Shown here piece by piece: positions 9,571-23,639 of a stretch of DNA of 64,000 nt (positions are counted from its first letter, which is position 1; the number at the start of each line of letters is the position of its first letter). The notes under the pieces were generated by a model. That model worked only from the letters and a program-made list of their open reading frames with translations. It was not told the DNA's origin and did not search any database. Both the position numbers and the translations under genes were made by a program. The stretch is taken from assembly GCA_024516035.1 (NCBI GenBank), contig CM044958.1, positions 24,869,900 through 24,933,899 of the forward strand. Direction: 5' to 3'. This DNA is from Bactericera cockerelli. Taxonomy: Eukaryota > Arthropoda > Insecta > Hemiptera > Triozidae.

Positions 9571-10900
9571 ATTTTTTTTTTTGAAGGTTCAATTTACAAT
9601 TTATCAATATTGCTGAGCAACTTTTATTGTAAGTAGAATGCAGCTATGAAGTAGGTAAGCTAGTAATTTTAAATTGATAATATATTACTGTGGTCAATAT
9701 ATAAAAATAGTGAAGATAGAAAAGAGATACTCGAAAACGATACTGACTGCGTCACAAAGTTTTGCCAAAAGTACCAAATCGAATAAGAATACCAAATTAA
9801 ATCGCTATGAAATTCCAGCCAATGGAAAAGCAATAGCAAACACATTGGAAAGAGAATGAAGTAGAAATAAATAAAGGTTTAATCAAAGGAAATAGACAAA
9901 TAAAAAAGTAAGTATAGAAGCAATAAAAAGAATTCAAAGAAGATACAACATAATAATGGCAACTCTAGAGCAGGGGTGCATTAGATGTAAAAGCGGTGGA
10001 TTGGCCTGAATAAAAGTCGTGGAGCGATGAAATTGAAAAACATAGTACATTGTACTTCAATGTAAATATGTTTTTCAACGATGTCTTAGTAAATCCTACA
10101 CCAACATCATATAGGCACCAGAAATTTCATGAAAATCGGTTCTTTTGTTTCCGGGTTATATCTCTAAAACAAAAATATTACCTTGCAAAATGTGTATAAA
10201 AGATGTGTTCAAATCCTTGTGAAGCTTTTTATTGTAGTTTCAAATGGAGTGCCTAGATAATTACCGTCTCGTATATTTAAACATTTGTTGAAAAATGCCA
10301 TGAAATTTAAGGCTCGAGCCTCAAATAGAAATAGTAGAGATTACCTATATGTACAGTTGTACATGTGTAATACATAACCAGTAATGTTCTGACAGAAAGT
10401 CTTCTTATGTAGGTATTTGTCAAAGTGATTTCCAAGGCTAATCTCAGACTCAAGGGAGTTTCATGAATCCGCTACTAACAGTCAAGACAACTTCATCCAC
10501 AAGACGAGTCTCATTTTGTCGCTCCTGTTCTCCTCTTTAGACGCGAAAGTGGGATTGTAAGAAGTAATGGAAGACGCTCGAATGAGAAATACAGAACAGC
10601 GGAGAAGAAACCAAAGGGGTATGTTTTTAAATGGAGTCATTTGTCTTGTGGTGTCGCCCTGGCACTGATAACAGAGTTGGGAATGGGGAAGAAAGAGGAT
10701 TTGAAGAGGAGGAAGGGGAATAGGGGAGGAATACGAGGAAAAGAATCTCTTAAGATGCTTTCAAGTACATCTAAACATATACTTGATGGCATTAGTATAC
10801 ATTGCTATGGTATATAAATAAATATAAAATATCACACTTTCTTTAAATGGGTAAACGCATCTCCTTCCCAAAGATTGCAAGCTACACTTCATAGACCGGT
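9571..10900. other. Non-coding stretch with an old repeat fragment
   Basis: Around 9990-10320 the wording (CCAGAAATTTCATGAAAATCG, GGGTTATATCTC) recalls widespread arthropod repeat sequence. I see no gene. Confidence 0.35.
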
Positions 10901-10903
10901 GAA

Positions 10904-11960
10904 CTAGGCGATGGTGGTAGTCTGTTAAAGCAGCACAAGCAGATTCTAGTTGCTATTGCTAGGGTAAGAGCTAGGTGATGGTGGTAGTCTGTCGAAGCAG
11001 CACAAGCAGATTCTAGTTGCTATTGCTAGGGTAAGAGCTAGGTGATGGTGGTAGTCTGTCGAAGCAGCACAAGCAGATTCTAGTTGCTATTGCTAGGGTA
11101 AGAGCTAGGTGATGGTGGTAGTCTGTCGAAGCAGCACAAGCAGATTCTAGTTGCTATTGCTAGGGTAAGAGCTAGGTGATGGTGGTAGTCTGTCGAAGCA
11201 GCACAAGCAGATTCTAGTTGCTATTGCTAGGGTAAGAGCTAGGTGATGGTGGTAGTCTGTCGAAGCAGCACAAGCAGATTCTAGTTGCTATTGCTAGGGT
11301 AAGAGCTAGGTGATGGTGGTAGTCTGTCGAAGCAGCACAAGCAGATTCTAGTTGCTATTGCTAGGGTAAGAGCTAGGTGATGGTGGTAGTCTGTCGAAGC
11401 AGCACAAGCAGATTCTAGTTGCTATTGCTAGGGTAAGACTAGGTGATGGTGGTAGTCTGTCGAAGCAGCACAAGCAGATTCTAGTTGCTATTGCTAGGGT
11501 AAGAGCTAGGTCATGGCGGTAGTCTGTTGAGGCAGCACAAGCAGATTCTGGTTGCTATTTCTAGGGTAAGAGCTAGATGATGGTGGTAGTCTGTTGAGGC
11601 AGCACAAGCAGATTCTAGTTGCTATTGCTAGGGTAAGAGCTAGGTGATGGTGGTAGTCTGTTGAAGCAGCACAAGCAGATTCTAGTTGCTATTGCTAGGG
11701 TAAGAGCTAGGTGATGGTGGTAGTCTGTTGAAGCAGCACAAGCAGATTCTAGTTGCTATTGCTAGGGTAAGAGCTAGATGATGGTGGTAGTCTGTTGAAG
11801 CAGCACAAGCAGATTCTAGTTGCTATTGCTAGGGTAAGAGCTAGGTGATGGTGGTAGTCTGTTGAAGCAGCACAAGCAGATTCTAGTTGCTATTGCTAGG
11901 GTGGGAGCTAGATGAGGCTGGTAGTAACTGGTAGTCTGTTGAGACAGCACAAGCAGATTC
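10904..11960. repeat. 67-bp minisatellite, about 16 copies
   Basis: Units start CTAGGTGATGGTGGTAGTCT and contain CACAAGCAGATTCTAGTTGC. I count 16 CACAAGCAGATTC cores; the last unit is diverged and incomplete. Copies at 10971-11500 share GTCGAAGCAG and are almost identical, while the first has GTTAAAGCAG and later ones have GTTGA(A/G)GCAG. This suggests recent spread of one variant. Most units carry AGGGTAAGAG, which resembles a 5' splice donor on the + strand. Confidence 0.95.
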
Positions 11961-14900
11961 AGTCGGACAGGAACTATCCCTTGTCTGTGTCTCATGAGGT
12001 CTATTGTATGCATGACTGATGACTGCACTTTCAAGACAGTCCAGAGTCTCTTCTAAAAGAAGATAAAGAAATTTACCAACAGAAAAATGTTTTCAATAAA
12101 ACAAAATAAAATTTATCGGCCAACACTTGCCCGTGATGTATTGCTTCTGCACTCAAGATATTTTAAGTTCCCTAAAAGTTCGTCTGGATTATTACCAAAA
12201 ACCCCAATAATATTCTCTATGGTTGCGAAACTATAATGTATCGACAGAAGATTGGATAGTGCTTCCTCATTCGCATAATATTAGAGAAAGTTTTGACTGT
12301 CCTTAGTAAGTTATTAAAGATATACCTACTCGAAGGTAGTTATTATAATTTTGTCAGCCTCAATTCAATTTTAAGATAGGCGCTATTTTGTGGATTTACA
12401 GAAATCCCTCTATGGGTGAGTAATTCATTGGGGGTGAATATACTTGTATATCATTACAAATTCTTTCTCCTTATTTTTCTTCTTCTGTGATGGATTACGA
12501 AGAAAAAATACACCAATAACAAAATTGTCTCATATATTTGATCCTTAATAGCCCTATTGAATGACCTATTGTGTGAAGTATCAAATTAATGGTCTTATTA
12601 ATGACTTTCCAACCCTGGTTTGATTGGATTGAATAAAATTTTATCATTAAAATTTGTACATTTTTTACGCTTCTAGGATCTCTTTCCAGTGAGAAGCTAC
12701 TCTTACATAAGATAATATACGATGTCCTCTTGACAGTCAGAAAATTTGGGTTCTCAGTTGATCAAGGGGCCCTGGAGCTTTTTTTAAGTTCATATTATCT
12801 GCACAAATATGTACCTAACAAAATTTAAGCTCTGTAGAGTCTAGTCTAGAAAAAAGGTTCAAGAGTAAAGACTTGTGGCAGTTTTCATACAACGTTAGCG
12901 TGTGTGCTGATCTTGCCTCGTTATTAGTGAATGTTTGCGTGTGTGTAAGCCCGCCCACCGTTTGATAATTTTACTACTTATCACCGATCTCATAGGCTAA
13001 ATTCTACATAAGCTCTCAGTTTATATTTATTTAAAAAATCTACACGAAAGTATGTAGGTAAATGAGTTCAGCCATTTTTAAAAGAGGCGTTTGCCCAAAG
13101 AATTCTTACAGCAATGTGTAAGAAAACAAGCATTGAAATAATTGGCACAATGGAAGCAGGACAGCCTAGCCTGCAAATGTAAGAGAAAGCTTTGTGCATA
13201 ATTTTTAGAATGTCAATTCGTTCTTTTGGAAAATCCATAGTGTAGAGCTACTGAATGTCATAAACAAAACGTTTCTTTATGAGAGTATAGGTACTAGGTA
13301 TTTAGGTAGGTTGTTACTATATCTTCTTTTCTAGGCGGTGTATTTTACGAATATCCATGATCATGATGGAAATTTTTCATGAATTTTCCTTAGGTTCTAA
13401 TAATTATAATAAATTGTTTTCTTTGTTGGTATCAATCTTGTTCAAAATCAGTGAAAATCCTATAAAACAATATTATTCTGTAATAATTTATGTCATTATT
13501 AATATAGAGTCAAGATTTTAGGTGTTGATTTTGTTAGGAAAAGATCAAATTTTTTCCTAGTATCTATAGAAGGTACAGCAGTTAGTTATAAACATATAAG
13601 AACTTTTTTATAACACCAAAAACATTTAAGTACGTACTGGTTAATTCATCCTGAATGTGATAACCTGGAAGGACAAAGCTTCCTGTTACTGAAAGGAGAA
13701 CAAAACTGAAATACCTCCCGGCAAAAATAATAATTGAAGAAAGTTATACAGAAAAATGAAATTGAATTGGAAAATATCAATTTTAAATTAATCAAATAAT
13801 ATGTAAATACAAAATAAAACACTGACTGAATCGTTCCAATTAAAACTTGGAGTAAAAAAATAAATAAAAATATTGAATAAAATGCATAACAATCCATTAG
13901 ATTTAGAATGAAAACAGGATGTAACGAAAAGATTCTCTAAAATTGTCGTAAACCATTTTTTAAAATATTCTTTTAAATGAAAACTTATTGTTAATTATTT
14001 AGGTATGGTATGAAGAACATGTTTGTTGTCACTTTTCAACTACCCATAATTTTATGAAACAATTTCTTTAAGATAGTTATAATCAGAAAAATGTATTATA
14101 ATGGAAATGAATCGGGTGTGTCTTCATCTTTGACCTAATTTGTTATAGGACTGAAGAAATTGAACTTAGAACTGGGTTCTTACAGTGTTAATAATTACTT
14201 TGTCGAAATGACGTCCAGTATTAAATTTATCATGCACCTCGGTGGAGACAACATTTTATGTCACTTTTTTGGAATCAAAGCTGATTAGTCTATCCAGAAA
14301 TGTTATCAGCTCAAATACGAATATACATAGTACCCGTTACAATTTACTTTACTATTATAATAATTATTGGTGATTAATGAGGAAAAGTATAATTTGATTG
14401 TTTTTGGTTTGATTAATGAGGAATTAATAATCAGATTTGGCGTCCGCCTGATAATCAAAACTAAATTTGCCTAACAGAAAAAAAAAGATAAAAAAATGGA
14501 TGACACAAAAATAAAATTAAAGTGATTTGAATGGGATAAAAATTGAAATTGACAAAAAAAATGGAGAGGTATCGAAATAAAAACCATAAAAAAGACAACA
14601 ACAAAAGCCGTTGTTATGACTCAACGATAGCAGAGCTTAAAAATAAATTGGGGATTTCATTCTCATTTTTTATTCAATTAATATTTATATTTATCTACGA
14701 GTATATCTGACACAATAACAGCAGTTGCTATAGGAAGTAGATTGAAGTTTGTGACTGAATTTCCATTTATAGATTTGAAGAGTAAAAGAAAAAGAAAAAC
14801 AGTAATATACAAATGTTTACTGTCTAATGCTCGTGTAATATACAAATCAAAGTTACAAGGCTCTCTGGTTGCAGCAGTTTCTGTTTGAAGCTTCTCATAT

Positions 14901-17100
14901 GCAGATATACAAACAGGACATTTGTAGATGAAGAGATGCAGGAGAAGATGGAGATACAAGAGGACGAAAACAGGAGAAATACTCAAGCATATGAAAGGTA
15001 CATTTACAAATAACTATGTCTATACTCTGTACACTAAAATTACATCGTATTTTATTGTAGATAGTGTATTGTACTGTAGTGTAGATTATGTTTAGTGTAT
15101 AGTGTACCTAGTTGTAGAGCCATGTGGTGATTACCACGAAGACCAGTAGTAATGCTACAATGATTAGTAATAATGACACCTCATGATGGGTAATGCTTAT
15201 CCTCATCCAGCTAGCACCATAATATTCATTCAAACCATAACTACCTCAAACCTGAAGATATTTGTGTGGCGGCATTACCAGAGGCTGAATATCTCAAAGC
15301 AAACGAGCTAAATGAAGGCAGATAATGAATGGTGAACTGAATGAATGAATCTATGAATGAATTGTGTCTTGGAATGAATGAATCTGAATGAATGAAAGTA
15401 GTCAGGGTTACTCTTGATACAGGTAAGGAAGAGAAAGAGGATCTCTTCAAAGAATTCTTGATGTGAAATGTAAAAAAATAGTATAATATTGAAATACACA
15501 CCTGTACATTTCTTCGTTGTAGAATTACCTACTTTTTGATCTTAGTGTGCTCAAATAATAGAGACAGTACCTATAGTAAGATGATAGTCACAAGTTCAGT
15601 TCCAGCTTAGAGCACAAAAAATAATTAATTTCCAATTGAAAATTATAATAAATTGTTCATACATTGCCGCGTTGGTTTTCCGTTCCGTCTCAGGATGATC
15701 CATGGGTCACTAATCCTACAACCCTTTTCCTCATATTTACGTGCTAGGGCTAGCCGGTACCTATTCCAGATTATTGCATTATAGGTTTATTTGTGTAAAC
15801 ATATTTATTCCTTCACCTCATTTGACATTCAGAAGAATTCTGCATATTCAAGCATGTTAGTATCCTACGCAGAATGAAGGTTCTAATTAAATAAGTATTA
15901 CATATAGTTACAAAATTTTGGACCTTGTCTTGCTCTTCCTCGAAACATGTGAGATTTAAATTTAAATTAGTTTATGTTGTTATTTACTTAAAACGAAAAT
16001 GTGCACCCTCAGAAAAATGGGTAACGCCATGATCGAGATAGCATTGAGATGGGATTAAGAGAAAGCTCAGACCTAATACCTACCCTTTGTTTTATGAAAT
16101 TCGGCTACTGCCCCGAGAGAGTAAATATTAATTATAAAATTATATTACTTATGTATGAAGGTATAGAGTATAAAATATATATATGCGCACCCACAACACA
16201 CTCTTTCTAACATACTCAGAAGTCACTGGCTAAAAGCCATCTTAATTTATAGTTAAAATAAAGTTAAATTGTAATTTAGTACAAAATTGATTGAATTAGG
16301 ATGATTATAAATCAAACCATCTAATTAAATAAGACAATTTTCTTGTTTTTTTTGCGATGAACATCATTTGGGATGATTATTTATATACATATTATAATTA
16401 TATTAATTTATCGGTAGTAAGTAACAAAGTAATGATTTATGTATTACCCTCGTTTATAATAGTGGTTACCTTCCATTGACGAGTATACTAATTATACAAT
16501 TATTCATAATACATTATCCGGTATTACATACAGATTATCAAAATCAATACTAAGGTATATAAATATTGATATTTAATTTAATAAAATTAATTGAATCTAT
16601 CCTTATATTAGCTCCCACACCACCTCATCTGATATAATCACTACAATTCTAATACTTTCATTCTAATTGATACAACACCCCAGAAGGTCCCCGAACTCCC
16701 TCTGATGACAGTCATGTCCTGATGACAGTCCTTTCAGGAGTAGTTCATCCATCATATTTCATCATCTCTTGTGGACAATTAAGTGAATAAAATTATTAAT
16801 GATAATGTATTGTCGTTTTAATTTTATTCAACACATTTCAACTGTGTCAATGAACCAATAAAGAAACAGTAATTTATTTACCAATCAGGCGAATGGAGAT
16901 AGTCATTTAATACCATTTATTATACAACGTTCATCAAAAGCAAAAGAAATTGATTGTTTTTCTGTTTCCCACAGGCGCAGTCATACGGTCAAACAGTACT
17001 TAGAGGAATATTCAACTCTCCAGGTCTAACTTACATACATTTCACATCCATGGCTTATATACTTCATTTGGCATCCGACCTCTTCCACTTTTGGCCTCTT
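11961..17100. other. Long AT-rich non-coding stretch
   Basis: No gene or named element is visible over about 5 kb. There is an impure AATG microsatellite at about 15330-15395. The open frames present (60-100 codons) are AT-driven and lack protein character. Confidence 0.45.
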
Positions 17101-17104
17101 TTAT

Positions 17105-17191
17105 TTATCTGTCTGCTGCATGTCTTTCTGATATTTCGAGAGCCACCGTATCCTTGTTCACTTGATCCCACCACCTTGCTTTGGCTCTTCC
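17105..17191 (-). pseudogene. Possible LINE C-terminal fragment
   Basis: On the minus strand, 28 codons read GRAKARWWDQVNKDTVALEI and on to a stop. This resembles the GRP..RW.DQV motif that ends many RTE/Jockey-type LINE proteins. The frame is not open far upstream, so at most it is a decayed remnant. The match is by motif only. Confidence 0.3.
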
Positions 17192-17532
17192 TGTGGTGAC
17201 GTTCCTCAGAATTGTTTATCCATACATAACTTGGCTGTTCCCTCTTCTCTCAATCTCATCATCCTGCGTTTGGTCCTTGCCCTTTGCAAATGAATAAGTC
17301 TTATGATCATTTACAGATTAATTTCTTTGATCATTAAGATAAGTAGTCTTTTTGAGACTAGAAGTTCATTACATGCGTGGGTACTCTTAAAATATTTACT
17401 GAATTTATTATTTATGTGTGTAACTCTAACATCTTATTGGATGAGCTACGTTAACATCATTTCTGAGGTCTTATTATTTGAAAAAAAAGTTAGTAAAGAA
17501 ATCCAGTCACTAACTTTAGCAGGAAAATCAGG

Positions 17533-17603
17533 GAGGGAATCGAACCCAATACGTAAAGATTCTTAGAGGAGTGCTATCCTCTTGGCTAATTAGCTGCTCT
17601 AAC
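17533..17603 (-). mobile_element. tRNA-like SINE head
   Basis: The minus strand carries a box A-like TAGCCAAGAGGATAGCAC and a box B GGGTTCGATTCCC at tRNA-like spacing. The arms do not fold into a complete cloverleaf, so it is read as a tRNA-derived SINE head or pseudo-tRNA. Confidence 0.5.
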
Positions 17604-17609
17604 AATGTG

Positions 17610-20510
17610 TATTTTCTAATTCTATTTTAAATAAAATATATTTCACTTTCAATCCTAGTTTATGTTGGAAATTAATGGAATAGTTTAAACCCTAAAGTCA
17701 TTCCAAATCGGAAGCAGCAGTACAATAGAGTCCCCACTGAATGGACTCTACAGCTCATCATAATCCGACGGCATCCCTCATCATTCATCTCATTGTGTTC
17801 TTGCTACAATAATAACTGGAATTTTAATTTCTTTTACACCTAAGAAATGGAAAACCTCGGACCTCCTGAGATTCAGGCTGTGGAGATGGTTGCTCATCGC
17901 TTACTGTGTTTGTATTATACATAGGTATATAATACCTTTCAATCAGTCAGCAAATGAGCAATGAGTGAAGATTAAATTATATACATACCTACGCAGATGG
18001 TCTGGGTTTGAATCTAGAGCAATTGTTTACCTAGGTGAGCGCATTCAGACTGTTGCTGAAGAAAACTGAGTAGCTATACATACATATATGTATATTGTAT
18101 ATGTATATACAATACACATGCAGTCAGGCAACAATTGAAGAGTAGAAACTTCAATGTCTATTTATTTGTCCATGGCGTTCATTAAACATTAAATTCTAGT
18201 GGCTATTCACCTGTCCATTCCCTATGAGAAGGTCTGCCATGAAGACCAACAAGTCCATAAATGGTCAGATATACTTACTCCTACAAAGTCTTGTATGATG
18301 GATCAATACTATCCCCTTCTAATATTTTTTATACATAATGTAATCTAGTTATCTGGCTCACACAAAACTCACCAAATAGGTTTCGAGTAAGCACACGCAC
18401 CTTACCTTTCAATAAAGAAAAATAAATGTGACTTTAAACATTGAATAATGATGTGCAGGAAGAGAGATGAACTGATGGTTCCACCGGAAACTCGGAGTCA
18501 TTCTGTTTCTAAACAAACACCCGGGAGGAGAATAGACTCTATGAGTCGTGGACCGTTGCGTTCTCCATGGCTTGCAAAGCTGATGCCCGTATCCGGTACC
18601 TAACAATGACACCTCATAAATGATGCTTTTGATTACCCACTGGCGAGTTTTGATAGTAATGTTTATGGCATTTAACTCTAATTACTATAGTAAGGACTCC
18701 AATGAAATATCTATTAAGCATGCAGTGATTTCAGGTTCAGGTGGTACAAGGGGAACTTTGAGGAACATGTTTTCTGCTGGACAAGTATTATTTCAACTTC
18801 TGTTGTTATGAAATCATTCTGTAATGGAAACCGGTATAATATGAGGTACATATGTCTGGATTCAAGATAGTCAGACAATCCAAAACCTATAGCTATATTT
18901 TCCCCAAGACGCTAAAAGTCTTTGAAAGGCTTTGAAAGAAAAAAAAGTTATCATTTCAAAGAGAGAGAGAGAAGCAATACAAAGTCTGACCAATCTAAAG
19001 ATCAAATTCCTCATTCTAGAAATCCTCAAACTAAAAGTTTATAAATAAAACTTCTTTATATATGTAGATAATAATTTGAAACCTATGAAGTTGTAGTATA
19101 CTTTAATTTACTAGTGTACTACAAACAGTTCTTCATTAAAAAGAAAATCTCCTCACTTGTCGGACGGAAACAATTGAAACTTGCACGGAACACAATGGAC
19201 AGAGAATTGATTTAGTTCACCTCTTCATCGCAGTTGCTGGGAAACTTCAACAATTCATTAATCAAGCTGAAGAGGAAAGCTAAAACATTTCGCAAGGTTC
19301 CTGCGGTGGCAAAATAAAAGATTAGTCACTATCACGCGTCAACTTTTTGTAACATCTCGTACAAGCGGCGTGATTCAATTAGACGCCCCCCCTCCCTCCT
19401 GTTATGCTCAGCCCCGGTACTCACCCTCCTGAAAAGCATATTAGAAGGGATGATATGATATACTAATGAATTAGGAAGGGGTGGGAGGAGAGAGAGGAAG
19501 AGCCTGGATGGACTTGGGGCATAGGAGAGATGCTTGGAGAAAACAAAGGGGAGGCGGAGGAGGAGAAGGAGATGGTGGTAGAAGGGGGGGGTGCACAAGC
19601 TCTTATTTACCCTCAAATGACAGCCCCGAATTCCGCCCTGGTGGGATTGATATAACTGTTGGTGAGAATGGGTTATGCTATACTGGGTTAGAATCGGATC
19701 AGTCAGTTTTGTTTCTTTAGGTTTTGCTCAAATTTCATTCATTACAGATGGTCCCATTTTAAATTCATCAACTTTGCGTCTTATTCATCATTCATCAACA
19801 TCACAATTGCGGTCCTTGGTGATCACTATACATATATATTATGTTTATTTATAATTATTTAGTGAATTTAAAAGGACGATTGAATGTGCTCCACTATCCT
19901 TGTTACCAACTGTTCCAAAACTAATCTTATTTTGTTGTTAATTTCTATTAGATCAAGATCTCCAAGAGGTCCTATGCTAGTCTATATTATATGCACCTTC
20001 ATTACAGGTCATTTATACTACGTTTATCTGGGTTGTTCTTGGTCGACCAATGTGTTTTTTTTCTTGAAATCTACATCAGCTGTAACTGACGCAGTAGTGT
20101 CTTGACATGGTAAAAGCAACTCCCTACCACCCTTTTATGTGGCACATATTGTTTCGCCATTAGGTCGCTATTTGTCTGAAATGTATGAAGCTGACTGAAG
20201 GATCCTCTATGATATTTATCACTCCAACCTTATTCCTTTTTGATATACAGCGTCCTGAATCCAATATTTTCCATGCAATAATTTTCTGTATTCTGAGTAA
20301 TAGGTAGTTATAGTGCCATCAGTAGATTGTTTTATTACCAAGTACCATCATCCTTAATGTTTTTTTTTTTTTTTTTTTTGGCACTCTAGTTTCTCATACT
20401 AATTTAGCAAAAGTCAGTCATATTCACCTATGGAGTATCTGAAATTTTATTAGTTAATCAATATTTATTTCTTCAAGTTCATTCCCTAATAAACATTCAA
20501 AAGCACTCAA
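17610..20510. other. Non-coding stretch
   Basis: No element can be assigned. A purine-rich, polyG-containing patch lies at 19380-19620, and a long T-run at about 20359-20379. A more GC-balanced segment at 18445-18600 could be conserved, but nothing proves it. Confidence 0.4.
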
Positions 20511-20516
20511 AGAATT

Positions 20517-20815
20517 AAGCGCTCAGTGGTTAAGCACTCTCTTGCCATGCAGAAGGTCCCGGGTTCGATCCCCCGAGCCGACAATTTTTTTTCTAAATTT
20601 GGTTACATTTGTTTGTAAGGGATACCTTCCGGTGCGCTCGTGTTGACGTGTTGCACCTATTAATGGGAAGTATTGTGTCACTTCTAGCCCGTCAGAGGGG
20701 AGGCATACTACGTAATGGGCAAGCTACAACACAGACCACAAGCGTCTACAGTAGCTCCTGTTTCATGGCTACGAAATAAAAAAGACTGTGAAACACTTAT
20801 CTTAAAAAAAAGCAA
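20517..20815 (+). mobile_element. tRNA-derived SINE
   Basis: The head (20517-20582) has box A CAGTGGTTAAGCACTC and box B GGGTTCGATCCC, close to a tRNA with a Gly/Ala-like core. A unique body follows (GTGCGCTCGTGTTGACG..., AGCTCCTGTTTCATGGC) and the element ends in an A-run near 20809-20815. No clean target duplication was found. Confidence 0.65.
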
Positions 20816-20819
20816 ATAT

Positions 20820-22260
20820 TATTTAATTATTATGGAGAACTAGATATAATTAGAAAGGTAGATCTAGATTAGGTATTGATACATTAATAAGGGTCAAACA
20901 AAAGACCAAGTTCCATTAATGGTCTTTCTCTCTGTCTCTCTCGCACACATACAGAAAAGGTTGACATGGTAAATCTTCACATAATAAGTTTTCGGAACCT
21001 CGATCCTTAATTTTGAGGGCATCATAAATATAGTTCAAATGCTCCAGCTTATTTAAAAAAGAAACTGAAATTTGTAATGGACGTAGGTACTGGTGCTTCT
21101 ATACAGGGTCTTCCCAAAGCAATAGGAGTATTTTCAACTGTGTAAAATACCAATGATTCTTGATAGATACCACATCCTGAAAATGTTATAATGAGTTGAA
21201 TTCGATGCCAAAGTTTCTGATTCAAGTCCATTGCGAATCCACATAGTCAGCACAGTTTGGTTACACAAATACCATATAACTATACTCGAGTGTACCTTGA
21301 AGTTTTAAATAGCCACCTGAATGGGAATTAATATATGACAAAGTCTAATAGTTTTACAGTTGCATTGCCTATGCAATATGTATTGTATTTGGAATAGGTA
21401 CAAGTTTAGTAACAACAGACCTCAACTAACTGAAGAGACTGTTGTTTTGTGCCACGGCTGGGAAAGAAAGACAACGAATAGCATCATACATAATTTTGCA
21501 AGTTTTCAGTTCAAATTCAAATTACTTGGTATTACCCTGTATCGAACTCATTCCCTGAAGAACCGATTGTAAACCAAATTGACTGAACGACTATTGACAG
21601 GTCCTCTTCTATTGTTCGACTTTATGAATGAAAGTCAATATCTTTTCAATTGGGATAGAGGAACTTCCCGGTATTTCCTTTGTTGAGTTTACCTGAAATA
21701 CAATCCATTCACGTGAGACTGTTTGTCGCCTACAAGGTAAGGAGACAAAAGATGGAATGAAGAATTTGTGAATGGAAATTTAAAAGGCTCCACTCTGTCT
21801 AGGAGTCATTTTTCATTGAACTGGAGTATTCTTGAAATTATTAGCAGTTGGATCTCTTTTACAAATATCTTGGAGTGAATTTGGAATGAAAATTTAACGA
21901 TTTTTCTTCTTACTTACCTACAGGTAATAGACAAATTAATAATTAGCAGATCTCATTTTTGATTGTTTGAATGAAATTATTAGGTCTCTGATGTAACATA
22001 ATATATGTAACATCCACATAACCCTTCATTATATTTAGAGCCAGGTATTGCTGTCAGATGATGCCAGACCGTCTGCAAGGTTTCTTTGCGTGTTACTCAT
22101 TAAAAAGGCTCACTAATAACGCTCGCAGAATTCTACTCGACAGTCATAAAATTATATCAAAGAATTAATTTACAATAAAAATAATTGCCACTTCTACAAA
22201 ACTTATTTCAAGTGGAAGATACAACAATAGTACATATTAGGTAGGATGAACGAAATTTAC
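20820..22260. other. Non-coding stretch
   Basis: At 21102 TACAGGGTCTTCCCA looks like the end of a decayed TIR element. Otherwise nothing is assignable. Confidence 0.4.
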
Positions 22261-22269
22261 AAGTGAAAA

Positions 22270-22692
22270 AATAAAACTGCTCCCTCACTTCAAAACTGAA
22301 ATAAAGAAGGCGTATTTTGCTGAGGTTCTCTGAACGTTTTGATTTATAAAAAATGCAGAGAGGTTCAGTTCAAGGAATTCTCTTTCCAGAAATCTATTGG
22401 GACTTTCAGATTTGAGTGTGAAAAAGCTCAACTTTCAAGAAATGGACATATTGAATAGCTCTTATACATAAATTTCAGCTCAAACGGACTTGTACATCGC
22501 GAGATATGCAAATCCTAGTAGTATTTGAAAAATCTCATTCAAAAGTTAACCTTTTTTTAGTGGACTTTAGGGATAGCGGATGAGAGATCCAGCCAGTCAT
22601 TGGTAACCATAAAAAATTTCAGCTCAATTCGACTTGTTGTTTTAAGAGAAGGACAAACACACACACACAAACGAATCATTTTACAATATAAG
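22270..22692 (+). repeat. Repeat fragment with AATTTCAGCTC phrases and CA tract
   Basis: The phrase AATTTCAGCTCAA occurs twice (about 22470 and 22616), followed by an ACACACACAC tract and AACGAATCATTTTACAATA. This pattern is common at the 3' ends of arthropod interspersed repeats. The family is not identified. Confidence 0.4.
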
Positions 22693-23465
22693 ATTATCTC
22701 AAGCTGACCTAAAACTACAATTAGGATTACTTTCGTACAGAGTATTGATCCATAATTATTAAGTTTAGTTTGAAAACTCTATACAGTGTTGAGTCATATA
22801 TTTATGTTTGCAAATACAAAAGTTAGATTTTTGTTATAAAAGAAATATGTATTATGACTATCATTTAACTGAAATGTTCCTTTTTGAATAGTTAATCATG
22901 TTTTTAACAATATCTTAGACCTGCAGTCTACAGGCTATCACAATGTGTAATTTTCAATTAAAAATGAGTCTTTAATCCTCCTTCAGTTCAAAAGTCAGAT
23001 CGATTTTTGGATTCGATAACTAAAATACATTATGTTCTATCACTCAATATAGAAAATTGGTCCATGTCAGTCCATTTGCATTAATGTATTATCATCTAGT
23101 CTCCACTCCATCAGATGAGGTATGTATGTACTACAACTTTCACACAGGCAAACATGAGATGTGCTGTTCATGCTCCGGACCAGCAAACCCCTTATTTCCT
23201 ATTAAGATTAAAAAGATTTCAGTCGAAACGCTTAATCCGTTCATCAGATTAATTTAAGCCCTCCATTCCAAGCACTAAAATTCACACCTGGATACAATAA
23301 ATGCTCATTTCTCATTATTATTATCATTATTATTGAGGAATAACTCTGAAAAATTTAATTGAGGAACGTATGGTAAGTTTGAAGAGTTTTTTTTTTATAT
23401 GACGGTTCAATAAATCAAGAGTTAGCATAGAAACATTACACCCTACCTGTAGTGGGAGCTTTGGT

Positions 23466-23605
23466 CTGCTGGTCAGTGTTAGGATCAGGGGCCAGGGTCT
23501 GCTGGTCAGTGTCAGGATCAGGGGCCAGGGTCTACTGGTCAGTGTTAGGATCAGGGGCCAGGGTCTACTGGTCAGTGTTAGGATCAGAGGCCAGGGTCTG
23601 CCCAG
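23466..23605. repeat. 33-bp tandem repeat, 4 copies plus a partial
   Basis: Units start CT[G/A]CTGGTCAGTGT and contain AGGATCAGGGGCCAGGG. Starts are at 23466, 23499, 23532 and 23565, with a partial at 23598. It lies just before the core-bearing SINE at 23640. Confidence 0.9.
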
Positions 23606-23639
23606 CGTCACTTTTGCAATTTGAATAGGTCGATCAGTT

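Noticed and set aside
10904..12034. CRISPR-like repeat array
   Set aside because: The 67-bp units are contiguous with no unique spacers, in a eukaryotic genome; they are a minisatellite. The same holds for 5600-6443, 31568-32127 and 23466-23605.
16954..17199. Coding exon after a TTTCCCACAG acceptor
   Set aside because: The acceptor looks fine, but the frame is Leu/Phe/His-rich without domain features, and the opposite strand carries a LINE-like motif.
20517..20582. Functional tRNA gene
   Set aside because: The boxes A and B are good, but the stems do not complete a cloverleaf and a SINE body with an A-tail follows. The same reasoning applied to 17533, 35914, 36438, 38924, 39232 and 56997.
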